The notes beneath the pieces were generated by a model. The model searched no databases and had not been told where the DNA came from. It saw nothing but the letters and a program-made list of their open reading frames with translations. From the NCBI GenBank assembly GCA_030537595.1, contig JAUNVR010000010.1, forward strand, positions 17,324 to 56,509: a DNA stretch of 39,186 nt. Reading direction: 5' to 3'. The DNA comes from Eubacteriales bacterium. Its GTDB lineage: Bacteria; Bacillota; Clostridia; Saccharofermentanales; DTU023. Below are positions 27,461 through 35,840 of the stretch, in pieces; the first letter of the stretch is position 1, and each line of letters begins with the position of its first letter. Position numbers and translations under genes: made by a program.

Positions 27461-27467
27461 CTATTAT
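27439..27467 (+). promoter_or_regulatory. ctsR-clpC promoter overlapping the rpoC terminator
   Basis: TTGCCA (27439-27444) and TATTAT (27462-27467) are 17 nt apart, the same hexamers and spacing as the rpsL promoter. The -35 lies in the terminator loop and the spacer covers its right arm and T-run. The predicted start is about 27474, immediately before the CtsR operator. Confidence 0.72.
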
Positions 27468-27477
27468 AGATGTAGTA

Positions 27478-27512
27478 AGTCAAAGATAGTCAAAAGGTAA
27501 TAGTTAGTCAAA
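27478..27512 (+). promoter_or_regulatory. CtsR operator with an extra heptad
   Basis: AGTCAAA-GAT-AGTCAAA (27478-27494) is an exact match to the known CtsR consensus RGTCAAA-NAN-RGTCAAA. A third AGTCAAA follows at 27506-27512, 18 bp after the second heptad begins. The site lies just downstream of the predicted start, so CtsR binding would block initiation of its own operon. Confidence 0.92.
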
Positions 27513-27526
27513 GTAAATCTAAATAC

Positions 27527-27561
27527 GGCCAAAAAGCATCAGCTTTCCAAAGCTTTTGGCC
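27527..27561 (+). promoter_or_regulatory. Leader hairpin upstream of ctsR
   Basis: GGCCAAAAAGC (27527-27537) pairs with GCTTTTGGCC (27552-27561) over 10 bp with one bulged A. It is followed by CGCTTTAATC, which is not a convincing terminator tail. It lies in the ctsR 5' leader about 35 nt before the ribosome binding site; its function is unknown. Confidence 0.4.
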
Positions 27562-27608
27562 CGCTTTAATCATTAAAGAGCAAGAGCAACTGGAGAAAGG
27601 AGCCGATA

Positions 27609-28097
27609 ATGAGTTTAATCAGTGACCATATTGAAGAAGTCATCTTAGGGCTATTAGCGGCCAATGATGGTGAGGCGAAGTTTAAGCGCTCGGGAATTGC
27701 CGAGCTTTTGGAATGCGCACCATCCCAGATTAGCTATGTGATTCAGACCCGTTTCAACTACGGGCAGGGATATACAACAGAAAGCCGGCGCGGTGAAGGT
27801 GGCTACATTATTGTCCGCCAGATAAAAAGCGATCCGGAGGCTCAGGAATTGAGGCACTTTGCCTACAATATAAAAGATACTTTGGCCGAGAAAGAAACAG
27901 AAGTAATGTTAAGAAATCTAAATCAGGCGGGAATCATCACTGATGACTTATTGACTGTTATGCAGGCTGTCAGCAGTGAGTTAAGCCGACTGAATATTGA
28001 CAGCGCAAGGCGCGATAAGCTGCGAGCAGATTTATTGCGCGCGATGCTGATGGCCCTTTTGGCCTCGGATTACGGAAAAAATCTAAAGAAGGAGTGA
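27609..28097 (+). CDS. ctsR: CtsR heat-shock repressor
   Basis: The 162-residue protein is the repressor of clp genes. Its winged-helix domain (1-75) reads [36 protein letters not shown] and [16 protein letters not shown], matching CtsR. The C-terminal half (about 80-160) is the helical dimerisation domain with [17 protein letters not shown] near the end. Two points are odd. The glycine loop that acts as the heat sensor in Bacillus (GGGG) reads G62-E63-G64-G65, although the preceding arginine is kept as R61. And no mcsA or mcsB follows: the stop codon at 28095-28097 lies 5 nt before the clpC ATG. The ATG has AAAGGAG. The promoter carries its own operator, so the operon is self-controlled. Confidence 0.95.
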   Translation: MSLISDHIEEVILGLLAANDGEAKFKRSGIAELLECAPSQISYVIQTRFNYGQGYTTESRRGEGGYIIVRQIKSDPEAQELRHFAYNIKDTLAEKETEVMLRNLNQAGIITDDLLTVMQAVSSELSRLNIDSARRDKLRADLLRAMLMALLASDYGKNLKKE

Positions 28098-28102
28098 TTG
28101 AT

Positions 28103-30721
28103 ATGTTAGTTAGATTATCAGAAAGAGCAGCCAATGTTTTGGCAGCTGCATATAAAATTGCTGGTAGCTATCAGATTAGCTACCTCGGGACTGAGCATAT
28201 CCTGGCCGCAATTCTGGCCGAGAAGGGTAGTCCGGCAGAAGAAATTTTAGCCGGCCAAGGCTTAGACCACGAAAAAATGGAAATGGTTTTGACTCAATAT
28301 TATGGGCGTGAGCCTAGAGCAGCCTTAGTTCCAGAAAGTAGTGATTTGGAAAAATTATTAGAGGGCATGACCCCACGCACACAGCAAGTTATTAACCTGG
28401 CTGCGCGTGAGGCTCAGATGCGAAGAAATAGCCAGGTCGAACCAGAGCACCTGCTCTTGGCCTGCCTGCGTGAGAATAATAGCCTGACCGCAAAGATTCT
28501 CGAAGCAGCTGGGATTAGCGCCCAGAAAACCTATATGATCTTGAATCAAGTCTTGGAAGAAAGCCGCGATGAGGCCAGCCAGGATTTCACGGCAAAGTCG
28601 CATGAAAGTAGAGGCCAAGCCGAGTCCGAGTCGAAGACTCCGACCCTCGATCAATTCTCGCAGGACTACTCACAGATTGCTGCTGATGATGGCTTTGATC
28701 CGATTATCGGTAGAGACGAGGAAGTTCTACGGGTGATGCAGATTCTCGGGCGCAGAACGAAGAATAACCCGGTGCTGATCGGTGAGCCTGGTGTCGGTAA
28801 AACGGCAATCGTAGAAGGTCTGGCTCAGAAAATTGTCGCCGGCGATGTCCCCGAATTGCTGCGTGGGAAGCGCCTGATTTCACTAGATTTATCGGGCATG
28901 CTAGCGGGTGCAAAATACCGTGGTGAGTTTGAAGAGCGCCTGAAGAAGGGCCTCGATGAGGCTGACGCTGCCGGTGATGTAATTCTCTTTATTGATGAAT
29001 TGCATACGATTATTGGAGCCGGTGCAACAGAGGGTGCGATGGATGCTGCAAATATCCTAAAGCCGATGCTCGCCAGAGGTAAGATGCAGGTGATTGGTGC
29101 GACAACTTTGAATGAGTACCGTAAGCATATCGAAAAAGATGCCGCCCTCGAACGACGCTTCCAGCCGGTCATGGTTAATGAACCTTCAAAGGAAGATAGC
29201 CTACAGATTCTGCTGGGACTTCGCCCGAAATACGAGGAGCATCATCAGGTGAAAATCTCTGATGAAGCAATCGAGGCAGCAGTCGAGCTGTCGAGCAGAT
29301 ATATCGCTGATCGCTTCCTCCCAGATAAGGCAATTGACTTGATTGATGAGGCGGCTTCGAAGATGCGGCTCCAGCGCGTCACTCAGCCAGATGATATTCG
29401 CGAGCTAGAAAGTGAATTAGCTGAAGTCGTAGCCAAAAAAGAAAGTGCAGCAAGTGTTGAAAACTTCGAAGAAGCTGCGAAGCTTCGACAACGCGAGTGC
29501 CAAATCAACGAAGAGTTGAAAACTGCCAGAGCGGAACAAAAAACAGTCGAGAAAGAGAACTCAGAACTATTTGCTGATGAGATTGCTGATGTCGTTTCAC
29601 AGTGGACTGGCATTCCGGTTAGAAAGCTTACCGAAAATGAGAATCAACGCTTAAAGATGCTCGATGCAGAAATTGCCAAAAGAGTTATTGGCCAAGCTGA
29701 AGCAGTCGAAGCAGTTGCGAAGGCAATTCGCCGTGGTCGTCTGGGTCTTAAAGATCCTAAGCGCCCGACCGGTTCCTTTATCTTCCTAGGTTCTACCGGG
29801 GTTGGTAAAACCGAGCTGGCAAAGGCTTTGGCCGAGGAAATCTTTGGCGATAAGAATGCGCTAATCAGAGTCGATATGTCCGAATATATGGAGAAATTTG
29901 ATGTTTCTAAACTAATCGGTTCTCCTCCGGGCTATGTCGGTTACGATGAAGGCGGGCAATTGACCGAGAAAGTTCGTAGACGGCCCTATTCAGTGGTCCT
30001 CTTTGACGAAATCGAGAAAGCCCACCCCGATGTCTTTAATATTCTCCTCCAGCTCTTGGACGACGGTCGTTTAACCGATGCCCAGGGTCGGACGGTGGAT
30101 TTCAAGAACACCATCGTGATTATGACCTCTAATCTCGGCGCTAGACTGATTAGTGAGAAGAGCGGACGCTTCGGCTTTACAAGTGATAATGAGACTGAAG
30201 CTAAGGCTGAGCTTTATGGCGGCAAGAGCTATAAGGAGGCGAAGGATTTAGTTCTGGCAGAGGTCAAAAAGACCTTCCCACCAGAATTCCTGAACCGGAT
30301 TGACGATATTATCTTCTTCCACATGCTCGACAATGAAGCCATGCTGAAGATTTCTGACATCATGCTCAACGAGCTCGGTAAGCGGGTTCAGGATTTAGGC
30401 TATCAATTGTCGGTGACAGATGCTGCCAGACAGTTCCTAGCTGAGCACGGCTATGAGCCAGAGTATGGTGCAAGACCACTACGTCGTCTAATCCAGACCG
30501 AGGTCGAGGATCGCTTCTCTGAAAGTATCCTTGCAGGTGTTCTCCGAACAGGGGACGAGGCCGTGGTCGATCTAGCAGCCAACGGTGAAGAACTAGAAGT
30601 CAGACGAGGCGAGGCGAAGCTAAGCCCCGAAGACGAGGTGAAGCCAGCTGAGCAGGAAAAAGATGCAAAAGCACCTGAAGCTCCTGAAACTACAGTCGAT
30701 CAGGAAGACTTAAAAGAGTAA
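28103..30721 (+). CDS. clpC: ATP-dependent Clp protease ATP-binding subunit ClpC
   Basis: ClpC is a ring-forming AAA+ unfoldase that feeds proteins to ClpP. The 872-residue sequence has two N-terminal Clp repeats (about 1-150), AAA domain 1 with Walker [10 protein letters not shown] (about 227-235) and [21 protein letters not shown], a UVR-type coiled middle segment ([13 protein letters not shown]), AAA domain 2 with GSTGVGKTE and [19 protein letters not shown], and an acidic tail. GTG at 28094 opens the frame earlier, but the ATG at 28103 lies 8 nt after AAGGAG and begins with the family N-terminus MLVRLSERA. It is paired with ctsR alone. In Bacillus, ClpC works with the adaptor McsB; that gene is absent from this operon. 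A terminator follows. Confidence 0.97.
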   Translation: MLVRLSERAANVLAAAYKIAGSYQISYLGTEHILAAILAEKGSPAEEILAGQGLDHEKMEMVLTQYYGREPRAALVPESSDLEKLLEGMTPRTQQVINLAAREAQMRRNSQVEPEHLLLACLRENNSLTAKILEAAGISAQKTYMILNQVLEESRDEASQDFTAKSHESRGQAESESKTPTLDQFSQDYSQIAADDGFDPIIGRDEEVLRVMQILGRRTKNNPVLIGEPGVGKTAIVEGLAQKIVAGDVPELLRGKRLISLDLSGMLAGAKYRGEFEERLKKGLDEADAAGDVILFIDELHTIIGAGATEGAMDAANILKPMLARGKMQVIGATTLNEYRKHIEKDAALERRFQPVMVNEPSKEDSLQILLGLRPKYEEHHQVKISDEAIEAAVELSSRYIADRFLPDKAIDLIDEAASKMRLQRVTQPDDIRELESELAEVVAKKESAASVENFEEAAKLRQRECQINEELKTARAEQKTVEKENSELFADEIADVVSQWTGIPVRKLTENENQRLKMLDAEIAKRVIGQAEAVEAVAKAIRRGRLGLKDPKRPTGSFIFLGSTGVGKTELAKALAEEIFGDKNALIRVDMSEYMEKFDVSKLIGSPPGYVGYDEGGQLTEKVRRRPYSVVLFDEIEKAHPDVFNILLQLLDDGRLTDAQGRTVDFKNTIVIMTSNLGARLISEKSGRFGFTSDNETEAKAELYGGKSYKEAKDLVLAEVKKTFPPEFLNRIDDIIFFHMLDNEAMLKISDIMLNELGKRVQDLGYQLSVTDAARQFLAEHGYEPEYGARPLRRLIQTEVEDRFSESILAGVLRTGDEAVVDLAANGEELEVRRGEAKLSPEDEVKPAEQEKDAKAPEAPETTVDQEDLKE

Positions 30722-30756
30722 AGCAAAATTGAAAATCAAATAATTCACTAGAATTG

Positions 30757-30791
30757 CCCCGGTAATTGGCCTGTCCAATACCGGGGTTTTT
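30757..30791 (+). terminator. Terminator of ctsR-clpC
   Basis: CCCCGGTA-a-TTGG (30757-30769) pairs with CCAATACCGGGG (30775-30786) over 12 bp with one bulge, followed by TTTTT (30787-30791). Confidence 0.88.
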
Positions 30792-30818
30792 AATTGCCCG
30801 CCGATTTCCCCGTAAGAA

Positions 30819-30840
30819 CTTTAGTTCAGCTTTAGTTCAG
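30819..30840 (+). repeat. Tandem 11-bp repeat
   Basis: CTTTAGTTCAG occurs twice head to tail (30819-30829, 30830-30840) in the gene-free stretch between clpC and the XRE gene (30792-31048). It may be chance slippage; no role is assigned. Apart from this and a possible promoter, nothing else is seen in that gap. Confidence 0.4.
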
Positions 30841-30898
30841 CGAAGAGCCACAGCAATAAATAGTCTGAATATTAGCTCCAGAAGTCAAACTCAACTAC

Positions 30899-30907
30899 TG
30901 CTATACT
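30899..30907 (+). promoter_or_regulatory. Possible extended -10 promoter of the XRE operon
   Basis: TG-C-TATACT matches an extended -10, without a recognisable -35 upstream. It would give a leader of about 135 nt before the XRE gene. Confidence 0.4.
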
Positions 30908-31048
30908 ACAGATACAACCAGCAGTTAAGAAATTTTACTAGATTCAACGGCTAATCCCTGTTCTGGAGCTGCTCTAAGCGGAATAATGGAGATGTAGAAA
31001 AAAGCAGATGCTTAGAAATAAGCTTTATACCTAGCAAAGGAGCTAAAG

Positions 31049-31543
31049 ATGGACTATCAAGCACTAGCAAATAATATTCAAAGATTTCGTAAAACTAAGA
31101 TGCTAACTCAGGATCAACTAGCAGAACAGCTCGGCGTATCTTCACAGGCCGTCTCCAAGTGGGAAAATGGCGCTTCGTGCCCGGACATCGCACTGTTGCC
31201 AGAATTGGCAAAAATCTTTGAAGTGAGTATTGACGAAATTTTCAGTCAGCCGAATTTCGAAGTTGTAAGTTATCAGGAGGAGGGCAAGCGCAAGGATATC
31301 GACGAGATGTTCTTCCGTGTTCGCATCCTCAGTAGTGACGGGGACAAGGTCAATGTCAATCTGCCAATGGCCCTGCTGCGCGTCATGCCACCGGAGGCAA
31401 TGGGCATCAATATCAGTGGTGTAGATTTGTCGGATAGCATCGATTTTAAGATGATTATGGATCTCGCTGAGAAGGGAGCCATGGGTAAACTTGTCGAGAT
31501 TGAATCCGCAGACGGCGATCATATTCAAGTCTTCGTTGACTAA
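31049..31543 (+). CDS. XRE-family HTH regulator with C-terminal sensor-like domain
   Basis: The 164-residue protein has an N-terminal Cro/CI-type helix-turn-helix (about 7-60: TQDQLAEQLGVSSQAVSKWENG, then a DELLP-like continuation ending VSIDEIFS). The C-terminal half (about 85-164) begins RVRILSSDGDKVNVNLPMALL and ends KLVEIESADGDHIQVFVD; it is a small domain seen fused to HTH regulators and related to YvlB/SHOCT-like proteins (recalled, not searched). It probably binds DNA and responds to an envelope or metabolic cue. The ATG has AAAGGAG upstream. The small gene starting 15 nt downstream shares its C-terminal motif, so the two products may interact. It opens the block that contains a two-component system and an exporter. 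Confidence 0.85.
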   Translation: MDYQALANNIQRFRKTKMLTQDQLAEQLGVSSQAVSKWENGASCPDIALLPELAKIFEVSIDEIFSQPNFEVVSYQEEGKRKDIDEMFFRVRILSSDGDKVNVNLPMALLRVMPPEAMGINISGVDLSDSIDFKMIMDLAEKGAMGKLVEIESADGDHIQVFVD

Positions 31544-31558
31544 GCTTGGTATCTATTC

Positions 31559-31876
31559 GTGAAAATCATTATCGAACAAAATACAGAAGCAAAGTCTCGC
31601 AGGATTTGCCTGCCCATCCCCAATTTCCTCCTGAGTTTAACCAGGCTGATCAAATTTGCTCCCAGCAGCAAGCTGAATCTGGACAGTAATTCTGCTGCCA
31701 AAACAAGCAAGATCAAGCTGGAAGAAGATGGGGGCGAGGCGGGTGAACTCAAGCTCACGAAAGAACAGATTAAGGTCCTCAAGCGGGAGCTAAAGAAAAT
31801 GCGCAAGCAGTATCCTGGACTTCCATTGGTCGAAGTCAGAGAGCCTGACGGTAATGGGGTGACAATCTATCCTTAA
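31559..31876 (+). CDS. Small protein sharing a domain with the upstream XRE regulator
   Basis: This 105-residue protein starts at GTG 31559, 15 nt after the XRE stop codon; there is no clear ribosome binding site, so translation may be coupled. The N-terminus (MKIIIEQN then ICLPIPNFLLSLTRLI) resembles the VNLPMALL region of the upstream regulator. The C-terminus (LPLVEVREPDGNGVTIYP) parallels its KLVEIESADGDHIQVFVD. The middle (about 40-85) is charged, with a likely helix LTKEQIKVLKRELKKMRK. The function is unknown; a partner or antagonist of the XRE regulator fits best. The gene is read as real because of this similarity and its position, but the start codon is uncertain. Confidence 0.6.
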   Translation: MKIIIEQNTEAKSRRICLPIPNFLLSLTRLIKFAPSSKLNLDSNSAAKTSKIKLEEDGGEAGELKLTKEQIKVLKRELKKMRKQYPGLPLVEVREPDGNGVTIYP

Positions 31877-31921
31877 GGCCAGACCCTTTCAGACAGGGTC
31901 CAAAGAGGGTAGTATATAGCC

Positions 31922-32707
31922 ATGCAGATCGCCTATCTTGAAGACCAAGCATTGGATCAAGAGCAGATGCTCAATCTGCTCGGGACTTGGATTGAGGAAC
32001 GCTCGCCGCAGTCGGCAGTGAGCATCTTTCCCGATGCCAAGTCCTTCCTCTTTGCCCTGGAAGATCAGCATTTTGACCTCTATCTATTCGATATCTTGAT
32101 GCCAGGCCAAGATGGGCTGAGCCTCGCCCGGGAGCTTAGAGCGCAGGGCAATGAGAGCCCGATTGTCTTCATCACCTCGGAAATAGACTATGTCCTCGCA
32201 GGTTACAAGGTCGCCGCGACCGACTACCTCTTAAAACCCATCGAGAAAACAGAACTCTACCAAGTCTTAGATCGCGTGGAAAAAGCCCTGAGCAGCAATA
32301 GACCCGCTCTTGTCCTCGAGCATGCAGAGGGTCTGGAGACGGTTTTTATAGATCAGATTCTGGCGGTGGAAGCCGCGGACAAAGAGGTGATCTACAGTCT
32401 AAAAAATCCCAAGGAGAGCCGCCAGATTCGCCTGCGTGAGAGCCTCCAAGCTGTGGAAGAGCGACTCGCTGAACTAGGTTTCGGCCGTCAATTTCAGCGG
32501 ATTCACAGGGGAGTACTCGTCAATCTATCCTTCGTTCAACGGATTGAGCAAACTGAGGTCCTAATGCAGGACGGTCAGATTTTTCCTCTGGCGCGCAATC
32601 GAAGGCGCGAAGTTATGGCCCAATATTTGGCCTATCGCAAGGCGCGGGCTGCTGAGCGCAGCGGGTATACACCAGAAGCTGCAGCGGAAGAAGGAGGGGC
32701 GAAATGA
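31922..32707 (+). CDS. LytTR-family response regulator
   Basis: The 261-residue protein has an N-terminal receiver domain (about 1-125), with phospho-acceptor D57 in FDLYLFDILMPGQDG and the conserved Lys in TDYLLKP. A C-terminal LytTR DNA-binding domain (about 135-240) reads IDQILAVEAADKEVIY, RIHRGVLVNLSFVQRIE and DGQIFPLARNRRREV. It belongs to the AgrA/ComE group of activators that usually respond to peptide signals. The ATG has a GAGGGT site. The gene overlaps the kinase gene by 4 nt (ATGA), as is usual for a signalling pair. The regulated promoter is not known; the exporter downstream is a natural candidate. Confidence 0.93.
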   Translation: MQIAYLEDQALDQEQMLNLLGTWIEERSPQSAVSIFPDAKSFLFALEDQHFDLYLFDILMPGQDGLSLARELRAQGNESPIVFITSEIDYVLAGYKVAATDYLLKPIEKTELYQVLDRVEKALSSNRPALVLEHAEGLETVFIDQILAVEAADKEVIYSLKNPKESRQIRLRESLQAVEERLAELGFGRQFQRIHRGVLVNLSFVQRIEQTEVLMQDGQIFPLARNRRREVMAQYLAYRKARAAERSGYTPEAAAEEGGAK

Positions 32708-33855
32708 GTTATTACGTCAGCTTGCCCATCCTTGCAGTCTGCCTCTTATCGACGCTTGAATTTCGCCCTGGTAAGGTCCAATATCTAGTCACAATGGGCC
32801 TGATTGGCCTCGTAGCCGCCGCGGGAGAGTATTTGCAACTCACTTGGCTATTTCCGCTAATCGCCATCCCCACGGCCTTGATCAGTTTATTTTTCTATGC
32901 CACCGCAGTGCGCCACCCCGTGAACTTGGACAGACCCTGGCAAATTCTCTTAGTTCTTTTTATTAGCTATACACTCCTCGGGCTCCTGCCACTGCGCCTA
33001 GCCCTGAGCCTCGCGGTTGTGCTCGCACTGATCTTTCTTTGGCAGAGTCAGGAAATGCTGAATGCCTGGGTTCTGATGGGCTATCTCTTGCTGCAACTTG
33101 GCATCTACTTGATCAACGAGGAGCCCTTATTCATGGCCCTGTCTTTTCTCAGTTTCGCCCTGACCTACGCGCTCTCGATCTATACGCGGGAGAAGCAAGC
33201 GAAGGAAGCCGAAGCTCGGCTCGAGAGCGTACTTGCCGCCTACGCCGAAGAGGTCCAGGCCAGCCATCTCCAGATGCGCGCCTGGCGTCACGATTTTCAC
33301 AACCACCTGCAGAGCATGCGCTATTATCTCCAAGAGGATCGCACCGCCGAGCTCGCGACCTACCTCACTGAGCTACAAAGCGACCTGGCCTCTGTCGACA
33401 CCATGGTCAAGACGGGGCACCTCTCATTAGATGCTGTGCTCAATAGTAAATTAAGCTTGGCAAAAGCCGCAAAAATCGCCCTGGACATCACGGTCTTCCC
33501 CTTGCCGAAAATTTCGATATCGGATGTCGACTTGACGGCCCTGATCGGGAATTTACTCGACAATGCCATCGAGGCCTGCGAGAAGATTCCACAAGAGCGG
33601 CGCTTTATCAGACTCTATCTCGACTGCGAGGGAGAGCAGCTCTACCTCTCTATTCACAATGCGGCGAAGGAGGTACTGAGCTTCAACGAGCGCAATTACA
33701 TCTCAAATAAGCGCGGCAGGCACGGTCTGGGTATGAAGCGGGTGGCCATGTTAGTGGAAAAATATGGTGGCTTCCTGAACTTGCAAAATGAAGCAGGTGT
33801 CTTTGCCGCCGAGTTGACCTTCGCACTGCCAGCAGAGACTGAAACTGCGCTTTGA
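32704..33855 (+). CDS. AgrC-like sensor histidine kinase (GHKL type)
   Basis: This 383-residue protein has an N-terminal membrane region of about five or six helices (1-160) and a cytoplasmic kinase. The H-box is RHDFHNHLQ with H196 as phospho-site. The N-box IGNLLDNAIEA lies at 281-291 and the G-box GRHGLGMKRV near 345. A coiled region (about 161-192) links membrane and H-box. It is the AgrC/ComD type that senses peptides outside the cell and phosphorylates the LytTR partner encoded just upstream. The ATG overlaps that gene's stop by 4 nt and has AAGGAGG. No AgrB protease or AgrD-like precursor gene is visible nearby, so the ligand is unknown; an antimicrobial peptide handled by the adjacent exporter is one option. 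Confidence 0.9.
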   Translation: MSYYVSLPILAVCLLSTLEFRPGKVQYLVTMGLIGLVAAAGEYLQLTWLFPLIAIPTALISLFFYATAVRHPVNLDRPWQILLVLFISYTLLGLLPLRLALSLAVVLALIFLWQSQEMLNAWVLMGYLLLQLGIYLINEEPLFMALSFLSFALTYALSIYTREKQAKEAEARLESVLAAYAEEVQASHLQMRAWRHDFHNHLQSMRYYLQEDRTAELATYLTELQSDLASVDTMVKTGHLSLDAVLNSKLSLAKAAKIALDITVFPLPKISISDVDLTALIGNLLDNAIEACEKIPQERRFIRLYLDCEGEQLYLSIHNAAKEVLSFNERNYISNKRGRHGLGMKRVAMLVEKYGGFLNLQNEAGVFAAELTFALPAETETAL

Positions 33856-33866
33856 TTCTGGACAGT

Positions 33867-33894
33867 CGAGTTTAGAAAGTTAAGCTCGGCTTTT
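33867..33894 (+). terminator. Probable terminator after the sensor kinase
   Basis: CGAGTTTA (33867-33874) pairs with TAAGCTCG (33881-33888), including one T-G pair, around a 6-nt loop, followed by GCTTTTG. The U-tract is short; partial read-through to the exporter is possible. Confidence 0.5.
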
Positions 33895-33996
33895 GCCCCC
33901 TTATCCTAAAAATTAATTATCCCTCCAGCCATTTGCCATTCACGGCAAAATTTTGACCTTTCGCGCCAATTTCTGCCACGGCCTTGCTGCAGCGGC

Positions 33997-34020
33997 TAGA
34001 CTCTTTTCGAAGTCTATTTT
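33997..34020 (+). promoter_or_regulatory. Attenuator-like hairpin directly before the exporter ribosome binding site
   Basis: TAGACT (33997-34002) and AGTCTA (34011-34016) form a 6-bp stem followed by TTTT (34014-34020 region), then the ribosome binding site AGGGAGGG. A terminator-like shape so close to the start codon could limit expression unless a factor intervenes. The 33895-33996 region also holds TTTGCC-attcac-GGCAAA (33932-33949). Confidence 0.4.
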
Positions 34021-34031
34021 AGGGAGGGTCT

Positions 34032-35840
34032 ATGTTAAGAGTTTTTCACAGACTAAGATTTATCTTAGGAAAATATAATGAGTCGATGCCAGGTGCACTC
34101 GGGGCTTATTTTTTCTATCATCTCTTCTACCTCGTCTTGGCAGCAGCTTCGAGTATTCTCGGAGTAATCTTGCCGGCGCGTATCGTTGCGGTGGTTGCCA
34201 ATCAAGGTTCCCTCTATCAGCTGCTCGCTGTGGCGGGGCTCTTGGCTGTCGTTGACATTCTTGTGACCTATTACAGTAATGCTAGCTACTTCGCTGATAT
34301 GGTGATGCGGGCAATGCAATTTCCCGTTGCTTCCACGCACCTCATGCATCTTCCCGCAGAGAAGATGGAGGGTAGCTATGGGCAGCGGGTGACGGGTAGC
34401 GTCCTTAGCGCACTTTATCGAGGTAATGACGTTGGAGTTGAGGCGTATATTAGAGGGGCCTGGGAGCTGATTGAGGAGCTTCTGATCTCGGGCATATTAC
34501 TTCTAATCAGTGCTAGACTCAGCTTCTGGTGGATGTTGCTACTGATCGTGACTTCACTGCTTAAAGAGTGGGCAAAGAAGCCCTATCATAAGTACTTAGA
34601 AGAGAGCGATGGAGAATTCGTCGAAAGCTTCTATGAAAAACGCTACTTCGAGCAGATGGCCTTTTCTAATGAGGCGGCGAAGGACCTACGCATCTACCAC
34701 TTGATAGACCTCTTCCGCCTTGGGCATTGGCGGAATATTAAGCGGGAAATGACCCTCTACTTAAAGCTCTATCGGAAGGATCTATTCTACGGCTTGACGG
34801 GAGTTTTCGTCTTCTTATTCCGGGACTGTCTCTCGATACTAATCTTAATTCGGAGCTTAAAAAATGGCCTGCCCGTGACCGAATTCATCCTCTATCTCAG
34901 CATTTTGCCCGTTGTGGGGAAGACACTTGCTGGAGTCCTTTTTGCACTGATGCAGATGAAGGGCAACAGGAAGTCCGTAGACGCCTATATCCAAGTCTAC
35001 TCTGAACCCCATTATGATAGTGGAAACTATTCTGCAAGGCTCCCTGAGGGGACGGCGGGAATTCGCTTCGAGCACGTCCGCTTTGCCTATCCGACAAAGG
35101 ATGACTCAGAAGCTAAAGCGCTTTTCGAAGATTTAAGTTTTGAGATAAAGCCAGGCGAGAAGCTGGCCCTGGTCGGTGCTAATGGCTCCGGCAAGACGAC
35201 GATTGCTAAATTGGCCTGTGGTCTCTTGACCCCAGAGTCTGGTGAGATTCAGATTGCTGGCGTCAATATTCACGATGTAAATCCTAAAGAACGTTATGAG
35301 TACTGCACACTCGTCTTCCAAGACATCTTCATCATGGCGATGACGATTGCTGAAAATGTGGCGGGCAAAGAGAGTGCGAACTGTGATCGTGAGCGTGTCC
35401 AATGGGCGCTGCAAGAAGCTGGCCTGGCCGATTTCGTCGAGGGACTGCCCGCAGGCATAGACAGTATGCTGACGACCTATGTCGAGGATAGTGGGCTCGA
35501 GCTCTCGGGCGGGCAGAAGCAGAAACTTCTCTTAGCCAGAGCTCTTTACAAGGGCGGCGAGATCCTCATCTTAGATGAACCAAGCTCGGCTCTTGACCCG
35601 CTGGCCGAGGCTTCGCTCTACCGCCAGTATCTCGATTTCAGCCAGGAGAAGACGACTATTTTCATCTCTCACCGGCTCTCTTCAACGCAGTTTTGTGACC
35701 GAATTTTCTATATTGAAGACGGAAAGATTGCTGAAATTGGCGACCATCAGAGTCTGATGGAGAAGCGGGGTGGCTACTACGAGATGTTTGAAACACAGGC
35801 TAAGTACTATAGAGAGGAAGCAGAGCATGAAGAAAAATAA
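34032..35840 (+). CDS. ABC exporter half-transporter, ATP-binding/permease
   Basis: The 602-residue protein has a membrane domain (about residues 20-320) and an ATPase domain: Walker A GANGSGKTT (382-390), Q-loop LVFQDI, signature LSGGQKQK, Walker B LILDEPSSALD with its catalytic Glu, and H-loop ISHRLSS. The end (FETQAKYYREEAE) resembles that of the truncated exporter subunit at the start of the window. The ATG has GGGAGGG upstream. Its last 14 nt overlap the next ABC gene, which should give the partner of a heterodimer. The gene follows the two-component system in the same orientation after a 176-nt gap that carries two hairpins. Export of a peptide or resistance to one is the likely role; the substrate is unknown. 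Confidence 0.93.
   Translation: MLRVFHRLRFILGKYNESMPGALGAYFFYHLFYLVLAAASSILGVILPARIVAVVANQGSLYQLLAVAGLLAVVDILVTYYSNASYFADMVMRAMQFPVASTHLMHLPAEKMEGSYGQRVTGSVLSALYRGNDVGVEAYIRGAWELIEELLISGILLLISARLSFWWMLLLIVTSLLKEWAKKPYHKYLEESDGEFVESFYEKRYFEQMAFSNEAAKDLRIYHLIDLFRLGHWRNIKREMTLYLKLYRKDLFYGLTGVFVFLFRDCLSILILIRSLKNGLPVTEFILYLSILPVVGKTLAGVLFALMQMKGNRKSVDAYIQVYSEPHYDSGNYSARLPEGTAGIRFEHVRFAYPTKDDSEAKALFEDLSFEIKPGEKLALVGANGSGKTTIAKLACGLLTPESGEIQIAGVNIHDVNPKERYEYCTLVFQDIFIMAMTIAENVAGKESANCDRERVQWALQEAGLADFVEGLPAGIDSMLTTYVEDSGLELSGGQKQKLLLARALYKGGEILILDEPSSALDPLAEASLYRQYLDFSQEKTTIFISHRLSSTQFCDRIFYIEDGKIAEIGDHQSLMEKRGGYYEMFETQAKYYREEAEHEEK

Noticed and set aside
30766-30954. 62-codon frame after clpC
   Set aside because: It begins inside the clpC terminator stem, has no ribosome binding site and resembles no protein.
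31540-31806. 88-codon minus-strand frame opposite the small gene at 31559
   Set aside because: It has low-complexity Ser/Leu-rich sequence typical of a shadow frame; the plus-strand product shares a motif with the XRE regulator and fits the operon.
33867-33884. CGAGTTTAG-AAAGTTAAG as AgrA/LytTR binding half-sites
   Set aside because: The half-sites are adjacent instead of separated by about 12 bp as in known LytTR sites, and they coincide with the terminator hairpin arms.
35770-35826. 19-codon N-terminal extension of the second exporter subunit from GTG 35770
   Set aside because: The extension overlaps the previous gene in a different frame and the ATG at 35827 follows a good site with the same 14-nt overlap as the other exporter pair.
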